Source: Eublepharis macularius (Eukaryota > Chordata > Lepidosauria > Squamata > Eublepharidae). Taken from it: a stretch of DNA of 64,000 bases. The position numbers and the translations under genes are program-made. Of the stretch, positions 1 to 9,860 are shown piece after piece. Within the stretch, counting starts at the first letter, position 1. The number at the start of each line of letters is the position of its first letter. The stretch lies in contig NC_072805.1 in the NCBI RefSeq assembly GCF_028583425.1, positions 11,790,001-11,854,000 on the forward strand, written 5' to 3'. Below the pieces are notes generated by a model. The model saw only the letters and a list, made by a program, of their open reading frames with translations. It ran no database searches and was not told the origin of the DNA.

Positions 1-126
1 GGAAGGCAGCTCCAGCCCATTTCCATTCCTCGCTGCCCTATGGTTACCATCCCACACAATTTCAGACTGGCAGAGCCTTCTGGAGGTGAAGATGAGGAGT
101 GATCTCTGCTGGCTCTGCCTTTTTAA

Positions 127-141
127 ACTACCCTTCCCAGC
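127..141 (+). promoter_or_regulatory. ZNF143/THAP11-like motif upstream of SPMIP8
   Basis: The sequence ACTACCCTTCCCAGC matches the ZNF143 promoter motif (ACTACAATTCCCAGC) at all but two positions. It lies about 300 bp upstream of the SPMIP8 start codon. An 18-bp exact match containing this core recurs just upstream of MMP15 at 42895-42912. Binding is inferred from motif similarity only. Confidence 0.4.
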
Positions 142-440
142 TAACATTGTGTCTCCCTACACTTGATGACCATGCTCATGTAGAGACACTAAGAAGGCGC
201 CAAGGCCAGAAGTGTTGTCATCTCCCTTTAGCATGGGCTGCTGCCAACTGTTCCAAAGAATGTGGTTTTGAAGAAATTTCGCTAGGTGGGAGGGGGGCAG
301 CACATCCATATTTTTGACCTGCGCATGCTCAGAAGCAGACCCAGAATGTGTGTTAATATAATGTACAGGCCAGGACAGTATTTCCCTGAAATAAGAAATA
401 CTGCAAATGCCTATTCCTTTGGCCAGGTTAACTTTGCGCA

Positions 441-663
441 ATGGCACAAACCCTCGATTTGGTGCCTTGGCCTCAAGACGCTTCACCCACCTATGCTTCC
501 CCAGCGATTCTAATCCCATTGGAGCCCAGGAAAAACATGTTGGCCGGAGTGAAGCACAACCTCTATCACCCACTCTTGCCATCACTACGACGAATGGATA
601 TGGACACTGTCTCCCACAGGCTCACAGATGAACACTCTAGGACAGTAACTGCCTGCTCCAAAG
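441..663 (+). CDS. SPMIP8: SPMIP8 coding exon 1
   Basis: Encodes residues 1-74 and ends in phase 1 at an AAAG|GTAACT donor. It contains the conserved segment LAGVKHNLYHPLLPSLRR followed by MDMDT. Any 5' UTR is upstream; the frame is closed by a stop just before the Met. Confidence 0.85.
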
Positions 664-3600
664 GTAACTAGCATGGCCAGTTTCTCGTGAGAAAGATCAG
701 TGTGCAAATCGCACACAAGAGCTGCTGCAAAGCCTGTTGCTTCAGTTTGTAGTGTTGCGAACTGGTGTGGGTGGTCTCCATTTTGTTCTGCCTCCTATGC
801 ATCAACATGTTAAATAATATCTGTGATGTGCTTAAAACAAAGTGCTGTACAAAACAAGGCAGTTGCATATTATGTCTACGTACACAGACCATGCCAAGAA
901 CCCCCAATGTCTGAACTTCAATACATTATACCTAAAGGCAATAATCATAATTATAATAAACACTGCAGTGGTTTGTTGATTGTGTGAGGAAAAGCATGTT
1001 GCTTGTCCCACACATAGAAGGAAACAACTCTTTTTAATTCGGCACATCTACTTGTTACAAGTAACATGTATTCAAATAATTTAACATCTTTAAAAATCTG
1101 TGGCCCAATTAATCAAGGGCATATTTTTTACAAGCAAAATGCTTTTATTCACTTAATCAATGAAACAGTGCAGTCTTAATGATGAAGATTATGATTGCTT
1201 TTACACATAATTTACAGAAGGCCAGACTTTCATGGCTCCTGGCACAGTCTGTAGCTGTTTCCACACATCCTTAAAGGGCCAGCCCATTCACCAAATGCTG
1301 CCGGCTTTTCCCCTTCCCTCCACACGTCTCATTAGCAGGCTGTTCGGCTTCCATTTTTTCAGAACCTTTTCTGAGAATGCATTTTCCTGTGCTTCCCGAA
1401 AAGATGCCAACAAAACGGAAGCCAAACAGCTTGCTACTGTTTTGAAATCAGAGACGTGTGGAGTGAAGGGGGAAAGCCGGCAGCGTTCAGTGAGTGGGCC
1501 ATCCCTTTAAGGACGCGTGGAAATGCCCTGCATATGCAAATATAATATGAAGCTGCCTTATATATTGATTCAGGATATTGGTCTAGCGCAGTAGTGCCTC
1601 TTGTGATTGGCAGCAGATCTCCAAGGGCTCAGGCCAAGAAGGGACTTTCCTGGCCCCCTGCAAGCAGAGATCTTTTACCTGGGGATTGAATTCGAGACAT
1701 TCTGTGTGGCATATAGTTCCTCTACCCATGAGCCATAGCTTCTTCCCAAAGGCAAGGTGCAAGATGTCACTTGTAGCATGTGGCGAGCACTCACTCGCAG
1801 AATGAACGGAAGACTTAAGGAAGCCTTTCAGAGAGGGCCAGCTTCTTTAATTCAAGCCTGTTTTGAACATGACCACTTGCAGGCAAGATGCATGTCTCAC
1901 TGCATGCACCCAGCAGCTTGATGTAAGTCGCTAAACGATGCACGCAATGCTAGCCCACCAACTGAACCCAAACCTAACATTTCTCAAACCTTTAAACACA
2001 AGCAATTGGCAACCAGTTCAAAATCAGGGGTCCACTAGTCAAGGCACATGGGAGACTCTTGAGGATAGTGGGGGCTCTTTCTCTGTTCCAGTCATATTTG
2101 GTGAAACGATTCTTCCAGTGAGGCACCTGAAGAGGAGGAGAAGGAGCAGGGGAGGGTGGTAGGCAGAGCCTAGGCTCAACCTCCTGGGGCTTCAGTAGAG
2201 TTTGCCTAGCCACAAACTGTTGTCCAGCAACCAGGCTTCATTGGCAGGGGGGATTGCTGAACTGAAGGTAGAAGCATCTGGGGTTTCCTTGGAACTGCAG
2301 TGCCTCCTTGCTGCCATTTGATCCCAGTGACCAGGGCTCATTTCGAGGGGGAACGCACAGGAACCCAGTTCCGGCAGTTCCCCCAAGAGGTCACATGTCA
2401 GGAGGCCCCACCCACCTGATATTTTGGGCCCATTTCAGCCTGGATTGGAGCCGAAAAGGCCCAGATCAGGCCTCTGATGGGTGGTGGATCACTCTCCCAC
2501 TCAGCAGCGGCCCTATCCTGACCATTTTGGGCCCCTTTTTGGCCATTTTCAGCCCCTTTTTGCCATTTTGGGCCCAATTTTGGCCCTGAATGGCCAGGAT
2601 TGGGTCCAAAACAGCCAGGATAGGTGATGTCAGGGGATGTGGCATATGCAAATCAGTTATGCTAATGACACACTTCCGGTGATGTCAAGGCATGGCATAT
2701 GCTGATGAGTTATGCTAATGAGTTATGCTAATGAGTTCCTCCAGCACTTTTTCTACAAAATGACCCCTGCCTGTGACTAAACAAGGTAATCTCTTTTCTG
2801 GTTTTTGCTAAGCTACTGGGGATTCTTGAAAGAAAAAAGAAATAAAGCCTCAGGAATTGGGGTTGGTAAGAGAGACGGTATTCAAAATGGAAGGAAAACA
2901 CAGGAAAGGGGCCTTCAGTTGAAAGGTGGGCTAATATGGTGCTCAGCTGTTTTCAACCAATTAGTAAAATAATCACTTCATTATTTTGCCCAAAGTTTCC
3001 GTGGGTGGCTAACTAACTAATGCTTAGTTTTCACCTCTGGCCCCTATCAAAAAGATTCTTTCTCCTAAAATATAATAATTGTGTATTGTTTGTTTGACTT
3101 TCCCCCCTAAGGTTTGCAGGTTCAAGCAAGATGCAATGATTCAGTCCTAGGAAGAAAATATCTTATGGGGGCCAGAGAGAAAAAATTAGCCTCAGCCACC
3201 TGGGGGAAGAAACAGACAAAAATAATTAATTAAAAAAGTCAATCTAAAACTGCTAAAAGTAAATAAATAAGATCTACTGATCCCCATTTGAAAGTGAGAT
3301 TCATATCCTGCCCATTTTTCAGTTATATTGCAAACAACCATTGTGATAAATTCTTACTGGAGTTTATCAGGACCCGTTCAAAGTGTCTGAACTAGCTGTG
3401 TTTATGAAGTGCCATCATCGCAACTGATTTACGGTGAACCCAAAAGGTTTCCAAGGCAAGAGATGTCAAGAGGTGGTTTGCCATTGCCTGCCTCTGCATA
3501 GCAACCCTGGACTTCCTTGGTGGTCTCCCATCCAGGTACTCATCATCAGAGTTGATCCTGCTTACCTTCCAGATCTGACAAGACTGGGTTAGCCTGAGCC

Positions 3601-6600
3601 ATCCAATTCAGGGCCAGAACCACTCACAAAACCAGTTTTAAAAGTTAGCATTTGAATTGGAGAATTAAACATTGCTGAACTGGAGCTGAACCCAGACTTT
3701 GAAAGGTTCATCTCCCTGCTTCAAATATTTTGCTTGCTCCCTTCATTACAAAGGCCAGGGGTTCAGCTCTGCTGAGAAGGGCACCATCTTTAAATCAGGA
3801 GAGAGAACTTCCGTTGGTCAAAGAGTAACAGCATCCCCTACACTGCCTCTGCTTTCTCAGTCTTTCTCAGATACTGCCTGGATGCACGAAGGGTGTTTTT
3901 TTCCTAGTAACAGCTAGAAACATGTCTAATCTACTTTGGAAGCTGGTGTTCTGCCACATTCTGCAATTCATGTAATACTTTTAGCCATTCAGGCACCGCA
4001 GTTCCTTGAGGAGAGGGAAGGGAAGATCTTCATGTCCCTTGTTAATTTTTCTGTTATGTTTTTCTGAAGAGGATTTTGACAATGCAACGTTCACCCTGGC
4101 TGGAGTGCCCAACCAGCGCCTCCCATCCCTGGTGAGTAGCTCCGTCCACGCCAATGCTGCTCAATGGCCCTTCTGTGGCCTGCCACGACCAGCCATTACC
4201 TCATTAGCTCAAGGCTTGCCCCTTTGTGGTCATTCACTTCTGAAAGCAAGCAGAAAGTGCTGGGACTTTAAATCCGCCTGCAAATCACATCTTGCACGGG
4301 AAACAATTCCTCTAATGCTTGGTGTGTGCTGTGGGCATGAGAAGGGTCTAGTTACTCACAGCTGAAGCAGATTCATTCTGTGCATGCGTTTCTGAGCAAA
4401 GGCACCCATTCCACGGCTTACAGTCTTTTTTCCTGTGACACAGCTTGCAAAGTGCCACAAGAGACTTTCTGAGCGAAGAAAACCCTTTTGCCAGAGGTTT
4501 CCTTCCGGCAATTGCCGTGGGTATATCCCTTCCTTAAAATACATGAGCGATTCCTAAAATGGCTTGTTTGGTGTTTTTAAAATTATTTTTAGCTGCAAGC
4601 CACCACAAGCAAGACTCAAGAGCAGTGCATACACGTTTCTTAAATCAATGAATAAAATGAGTGCCAGAAAGTTTGTGTCCATACCTGTAACTGCTGTGAG
4701 GCTTTACTGTAAGACTGCTTTTCCTTTGCATCACTCTTCAGGGGATGACAAAATTGGGCAGAACGCTGACTGAGAAGTACAGAGCAGGAAAGATGGCACC
4801 TCTCATGCCCAGCACAAACCAGGAAGAGTGGCCCAGCTATACACGGGCCATGTCTGACTGGTCCCGCTTCGTTTCCACTGCTGGCGAATTCAAACTACCC
4901 AGTTTTCACAAAAGAGGTATGAACTGCTATTGCCTTTCAGTGCTCAAAAAGGCGAGTCTGAACTCTATTTTCCGTAGCATTCTTTCACCAATGAGGATCT
5001 GCTGTGGCTTATGGCATCGCTCTCCCCTCCGCCATTTTATCCTCACCTAGAGCTTCCATGGCAGAGTGGTGATTTGAACCCAGGTTGCCAAATCCTTGTC
5101 TGACACTGAAACTGCTCCAGATGTGGCTGCTGGTGAAGTCGCTGCATCCAAACAGCCCTCAGCAGTTCTCAAACAGGAAAAATACCTACTGAATGCTCTG
5201 TCCAATGACAAGATCTCTCCTTGAAATATTTTCCAGCCTGACCTAGGTTGGGTTCCCAGCTCTGGCGTGGGATGTTCCTGGAGATCTGGTGGGCAGTGCT
5301 TACGGAAGGTGGAGTTCAGAGGCAGGGGGGAGCTCAGTGGGGGTGTGATGCCATAGAGTCTGCCCTCCAAAGCTGTCATTTTCTTCATGGGAATTTATCT
5401 CTGTACTTAGTTGTAACTCCAGGAAAACTCCAGGCTCCACCTTGAAGTTGGCAGGAAGAGCTCCTGCCTTCCACCCCCAGCTGTTTCCCCATATCAAAAT
5501 AGCACAAGGGGAGTCCCCCCCCATTTTTACTGCTTCACTTGCACAGAATACTCCATATGGAGCAACAAATACAGAGACCCCTCCCCACTCTCTATTTTAC
5601 AAAACAACTTGAGGGGGAGAGAGGAACCCTTCCTCCCCCTGTGGTGGTATTCTGAGGCCATTTGGGCTCTCCTTTATTTTTTTAACAGACATTCCCTAAA
5701 GCCACACAGGGTCTGGATCTGCGTCTGGGGAACATGCACCCAACTCTTTTAAAACCTGCACATCTAGTTTGACCCCAACACAGAGTTGGGAGGCATGAGT
5801 TGTTCCCCTGATTTTCCAGTCTTGGATGTCAACCGCTGCAGGAGGTGCAGGCGGGCACCTCCCTTTGCTTCAAGAGGTCTTGTCGCAAGACCTCTCTTTC
5901 TAAGGCATGCCGCCATTCCTTAGTATGCAGCTGCACTGCCAGATTGAATTACCTTTACTTAAATGGGATTGTCATTCCCCAAGGAGAATGGTGTCCTTAA
6001 TTTGCCTTTTCCAGTAGCATTTCTGCAGTCACTTCAGAGCGTTTCAATTCCAGGCCTCCAATGCTGAGCAAAGCTGAACTGTGTTGCGTGTGTACATATG
6101 CTCTCTAATCCCCCAGTGGTTTCAATATAATGAGATTAAAACCAAAGTGTGAGAATCCTTTCCTGACCCACTTATTGGATGATTGGAAGGTATTATTAGA
6201 TGCAAGAGAACTACAGCATTGTCCACTCGGGTCTCGCCCTTCCTTGCTTCCTTCCTCATTTCACAGCCCTTGAATGCAGCAGAAAGATTTAGGCCTTCAT
6301 AACATGGAAACGCCCTTCCAGTCCATTCACATCTTCTCCCTCCAGCTCCCACTGTGAGCTCTCTCTCTCTGATCCTGTGCACACTGCATTAGCTTTGACA
6401 GCCCCTTGCTCCCCCTCAGCAGTGTCTACAGCCACACGTGCCACTGGTAGAAAGGCATCAAGATCCTCTACCTCTGCGCAAAACTCAAATCTTCTCTGTA
6501 TTTTTCACAGTTCTTGGATTCAGCTGTTATGCTGTGAGATACTTAAAACCTGATGTCACCCAGACATGGAGGGTAAGTGCTCCTTTGCCACTGGTATGTG

Positions 6601-9600
6601 CTGGGAGGGAAGAAACGTCGTTTGGGCCGAGTGATCTGGAAAGAATATGTTTGCCTTGTGGCCTGGGATATGCTGCACTGTGCCATCTTCAGGACAAAAG
6701 TACAGTGCCTGCCAAGAGATTAGGAGTAGCCATGTTTGTCCATTGTAGCAAAATAAATCAAAAGTCCAACGGCACCTTAAAAGACTAACCACATTTATTT
6801 CGATATGAGCTTTTGTGACCCACAGCTCACTTCTTCAAATATGTGACAGGAAAATGGTCTTCCCTTCGCTTATCTTCAAAAGTGAACTCTGATGTATGAA
6901 AACTCATATTGAAATAAACGCAGTGAATCTTTTCATGTGCTGCTGGATTTCTGTTTTATTTTGAGAAGAGATGCCCTTTGGTGTCTTCTCTGATGTGACT
7001 TCTATCATGGCAGAATAAAGGATCTTCTATCATGGCTTCTAGCATGGCAGAATAAGGGATCGTAGATCTTACCTAAGCTACTGAATCCCTCAGTACTGAA
7101 GAGCACAACAGATGTCAAGAGAGAAGGGCACTTGATCGAAACACCACCAGCACATCCTGGAGTCTGAGTTCCCTCCACGTTCTCACCTCCTGGAAAGAAA
7201 CCCTTTAGGAGAAGACCTGCAGGTACAAGACTACACACGGTGACTGAGCCTTGGAATCCGTGTTCTGGCTCTGAGATCACAGCACTTTACTTCCCTCTCA
7301 CCAAGAACAACTTGATACTTACCCTGCCATTCAGACAGTTAGACCCCCCCCCCCACCTCCCTCCAATAAGCATCTCTGGTAAACATTCAGAATCCCTTGG
7401 GTGTCATACAGCTGACTTGCTGCTAAGTGCAAAAAAAAAAGCAAACACTTTTGATGGTTCTTTGATGTGAATTTGTCATCTGTATGAAAAGTCAGTGCAA
7501 TCCTATGCAGAGTTACACCAGTCTAAGTCCACTGAACTCAAGTGAATCTGGACTGAGCAACTGCGCAAGGCGGTGCTGTGTGCTGTTTCATGCATCCTCT
7601 TTCTACTGCTTGTTTCCTGCCAGTACTGCCTCAATCAGAATCCCAGCCTGGGTATGCACGGACCAAAGCCCGTCCCTTACAACACCGTGTAAGTATGGCC
7701 ACTTGCAGCTAACTCTGCCATTAAGAATCCCCTGGGAACTCTTTGCCACTTGGGTGATACTGTCTTTTCTGGTTTTTGCAGGAATACTTTCAGGAGTTTC
7801 GGATCGGCACACAGGTAATTGGCCCAGATGGCTCAAAGGCTGGCATGGCCCAGCTCCCCGAGAGAGGTGAATTCAGATGACCACCCCAGTCATCCAAGAA
7901 TGGCTGATGCTCTGTGCTCATAGTCAGCCACATAACCATGGTCACTATGAAGTGAACCAAGTGTTCAACCTGGTGGATTTTGTCCCAGGGTGAGACTTCA
8001 ACTGATTTTAAGACAGGCAGGGAGCCTTCAGGAGTCTTATTTCCTGGTGATGCTTTCTTGAAGTTCCTGATTTGGAAGGAGACATTACCTAGAAACTAAA
8101 AAGGAACCCCATTTCTTGGTTCTTTGTTGTACAGTAACTCAAGGGTACGTACGTGCATGCGCGCATGCGCGCACGCGTGCGTGTGTGTATAGAAAGTTAT
8201 GTCCTGCTTAAAGCATGAAGCAGCTTACACACTACATAAGACTTATTCATACCATATTATGCCACCATCCCTGCCCCCCCCCAAAATAACAGCACCCCAA
8301 AGATACAGAAATAGACCCCCAAATCAAGCAACGATACTTGTTAAGTCAGGCGGGAAATCTCCAGAATAATTCATCTCGGCTACAACAAAAATTCAGTGGA
8401 TGGAGAGTTTTGTTTCCAAAGCCCTGGTGGGAAAAGCACATACAGAGATTTCTAAACCTTGCCTAAGAGGGCACCCTATGCACCTCCTTTGGCAAACTAC
8501 TCCAAAGGCTAGGCTCCAACGTGGAGAAAGCTATAGATCGTGCTGTCAGATTCACCTTCCAAAATGAGAGAACCTCCAGCAAGAGGTGCTGAGTCAACCT
8601 AAGCTGGTGAATAGACCGGTGTAGGGAGAGGCGGTCTTTCAAATAGGCCTAGACCACAAAGGTTCAAACCAGCGCCTTCATAGGCACTGTGCCCAGAAAC
8701 AAACGAGCAACCAGCGCACCAACTGCAGAAATAGCATTGCACGAGTGTAACACTCTGCCCCAGCCAAGAGACAAGCTGTTGCATTTTGCACAAGCTGACT
8801 TCAAGCACCGCCCCACATAGAGTATGTTACGCTAGTCCCAGTCTGCAGGTTACAGAAGCATGGATAATATGGCTGTATCAGGAAGGGGAGAGAACGTTCA
8901 CCATGGATGAAAATGATAGAAAGCAGTTCAAGCCATAGCATGAGCATCATGAGCAAGGGCGGGTGTGTGTGCTAGAGTCTCCTCAGGATTTTCATCTGAT
9001 CAAACAGAATCAACTTGACCCTGTCCAGTCTAGACAGATGAACCTCAAGAATGTCTGCCTTCCCAAACACCACCACTTTTGTCTTGTCTGGACTAAACTT
9101 CAGGCTGGTAGGAAAGGCAAATCCTCTGACTTCGGAGGGGGGCTTCAGATGCGTTCTGAAGGACCCATAGTGAGAACAAAGACCTGGATGGAGAGCATAG
9201 GAACGGTGCCCCTTGGCCTCTACCCTGTGCTTCTCTGATGTGACTTCTATCATGATGCCACACCAACCCTGTCCCTTGTCTTTGATCATCTTCAAACGCA
9301 TCTGTCCATGCATTAAGAGAGGACCCGGCTCCTAGCCAGAATGACAAAACAAGGACCATCTTCATTTCCCCCAGGAATCTTAGCAGATGGCACAGCAGGG
9401 GCATTTTCTACCAGCGTGAATATCCTATGCAAGGAATAGCTCTGTTAAAAGTTGTAGAAAGTGCAACAAATCTTGGGTTTTCACATGGTTAGATCAGGCT
9501 CTCTTCGTATACTGGGGCAAGGGCTGAATAGCAGAACCTTCACTACCAACCATCTCAGAGCAGAAATTCCAAACTTTCCAGAGAACGCACTTCACTGTGC

Positions 9601-9769
9601 CTTTTATACAACTTTTCTAGGTCAGCTAAGGGCTTGAAAAGTGGCCCCAGACCATGAAAATTTAAGTTGGAGGAGGTGTGGAAGCAGCGAGGGTTTGGAA
9701 AGGATTTATCAACCGATATCTTTCTTCTTCCTTTCTAGCCGTTCCCACTACCTCCAGCCCTGGCGCTAG
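441..9769 (+). CDS. SPMIP8: SPMIP8 (TEPP), sperm microtubule inner protein 8, whole coding gene
   Basis: Coding exons are 441-663, 4070-4131, 4742-4916, 6511-6572, 7624-7688, 7782-7814 and 9739-9769. They join in phase to 216 codons plus a TAG stop. The start Met (MAQTLDLVPW) has G at -3 and G at +4, and an in-frame TAA lies four codons upstream, at 429-431. Recognisable stretches are TYASPAIL, GVKHNLYHP, FVSSAGEF-like FVSTAGEFKLP, YAVRYLKPDVTQTWR and NTFRSFGS, which I recall from the vertebrate TEPP/SPMIP8 family. Known family role: a small structural protein inside sperm axonemal doublet microtubules, expressed in testis. There is no signal peptide or membrane segment. It sits next to ZNF319, tail to tail, as in human. 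All introns are GT-AG; the fifth is only 93 bp. The name rests on remembered sequence plus synteny. A further upstream non-coding exon is possible. Confidence 0.85.
1256..1524. mobile_element. Foldback (inverted-repeat) element with ~100-bp arms
   Basis: The left arm (about 1256-1350) and right arm (about 1420-1524) are reverse complements over roughly 100 bp with scattered differences. Shared blocks are CCTTAAAGGG, GCTGCCGGCTTT and CCACACGTCTC. No clear target duplication was seen. It resembles a non-autonomous DNA transposon (MITE). Confidence 0.55.
1547..1740 (-). repeat. tRNA-derived SINE
   Basis: On the minus strand it begins with a tRNA-like head (a worn A-box region; the B-box region reads GAATTCAATCCC) and ends at AGCTTCA. 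The same family occurs at 29968-30128 (-) and 60690-60890 (+). It is considerably diverged. Confidence 0.6.
2332..2769 (+). mobile_element. Non-autonomous hAT-like DNA transposon
   Basis: Starts CAGGGCTCATTT and ends CCCCTG, with 8-bp flanks ccagtgac and cctgtgac differing at one base. An 8-bp target duplication is the hAT hallmark. The interior holds repeated GCCATTTT/GGCCC stretches and AT-rich direct repeats (GAGTTATGCTAAT), with no transposase. Its 5' end matches the 1.3-kb element at 55443. Confidence 0.7.
3425..3615 (-). repeat. 5S rRNA-derived SINE
   Basis: On the minus strand the head resembles 5S rRNA: agatctgg, aagcagGATC and a tacctGGATGGGAGACC region. The tail (gccattgcctgcctctgc on the plus strand) matches the copies at 20981, 26729 and 52355. 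It is not a functional 5S gene, as it is too diverged and fused to a SINE body. Confidence 0.6.
4070..4131 (+). CDS. SPMIP8: SPMIP8 coding exon 2
   Basis: Follows a TTTTTCTGAAG acceptor and ends at CTG|GTGAGT. It reads EDFDNATFTLAGVPNQRLP and leaves the frame in phase 0. An alternative acceptor two bases downstream would break the frame with exon 1. Confidence 0.8.
4742..4916 (+). CDS. SPMIP8: SPMIP8 coding exon 3
   Basis: The largest internal exon, 175 bp, entering in phase 0 and leaving in phase 1 at AGAG|GTATGA. It encodes a basic stretch (TEKYRAGKMAP), then EEWPSYTRAM and FVSTAGEFKLPSF, the most family-like part of the protein. Confidence 0.85.
6511..6572 (+). CDS. SPMIP8: SPMIP8 coding exon 4
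   Basis: Has a strong TATTTTTCACAG acceptor and an AGG|GTAAGT donor. It encodes GFSCYAVRYLKPDVTQTWR, a highly conserved block of the family. Confidence 0.87.
6723..6950. repeat. Old copy of the inverted-repeat, hammerhead-like element
   Basis: Ends resemble AGTAGCCATGTTTGTC and the rcAAAGTCCA/CTTTAAGACTAACC motif family seen at 31367, 34619 and 44632. The central GTGAGCTGTGGGTCAC hairpin is present but the hammerhead-like core is decayed. It lies in SPMIP8 intron 4. Confidence 0.5.
7494..7560. repeat. Fragment of the ~88-bp palindromic repeat
   Basis: Begins GTGCAATCCTATGCAGAG, followed by a TTACACCAGTCTAAG arm and a partial return arm. The same family occurs at 21835, 35176, 49240 and 57470. 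Confidence 0.55.
7624..7688 (+). CDS. SPMIP8: SPMIP8 coding exon 5
   Basis: Runs from a TTTCCTGCCAG acceptor to an ACCGT|GTAAGT donor. It encodes YCLNQNPSLGMHGPKPVPY and leaves the frame in phase 2. The next intron is only 93 bp. Confidence 0.85.
7782..7814 (+). CDS. SPMIP8: SPMIP8 coding exon 6 (33-bp microexon)
   Basis: A 33-bp exon between a TCTGGTTTTTGCAG acceptor and a CACAG|GTAATT donor. In phase it reads VNTFRSFGSAH, matching the conserved NTFRSFGS motif near the family C-terminus. Confidence 0.8.
8145..8191. repeat. 47-bp alternating purine-pyrimidine tract
   Basis: Every step from 8145 to 8191 alternates purine and pyrimidine, rich in CG, CA and TG steps. Such tracts can form Z-DNA. 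It is in SPMIP8 intron 6. Confidence 0.8.
8430..9250. repeat. Worn interspersed repeat, probably LINE-derived
   Basis: This stretch of SPMIP8 intron 6 reads like decayed retroelement sequence (for example the segment around 8990-9110), but I cannot assign it to a family and it has no intact frame. There is no sign of a host exon. Confidence 0.25.
9739..9769 (+). CDS. SPMIP8: SPMIP8 coding exon 7, C-terminus and stop
   Basis: Follows a CCTTTCTAG acceptor. It encodes SRSHYLQPWR and then TAG at 9767-9769. The short basic/aromatic tail is family-like. Confidence 0.8.
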
Positions 9770-9838
9770 GAAAGAGGAAAGGGCATTTCCAGAGCCAAGT
9801 GAATCTTCTTCTGCAGCTTCTGAACACCCACCCTCCAA

Positions 9839-9844
9839 AATAAA
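9839..9844 (+). terminator. SPMIP8: SPMIP8 polyadenylation signal
   Basis: A canonical AATAAA lies 70 bp after the SPMIP8 stop codon. It predicts a very short 3' UTR ending near 9860. Confidence 0.65.
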
Positions 9845-9860
9845 GTGTATTAGCTGCCCC

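Larger units (their letters stand above)
664..4069 (+). other. SPMIP8: SPMIP8 intron 1
   Basis: No coding sequence was recognised in this 3.4-kb intron. It holds a foldback element (1256-1524), a tRNA-type SINE (1547-1740), a hAT-like element (2332-2769) and a 5S-derived SINE (3425-3615). The rest looks like unique or worn sequence. Confidence 0.6.

Noticed and set aside
24-79. Possible upstream SPMIP8 coding exon (frame with HFHSSLPYGYHPTQF)
   Set aside because: Reads plausibly and a GTGAAG donor follows, but the frame before the SPMIP8 Met is closed by a stop and the Met itself has good context; no independent support.
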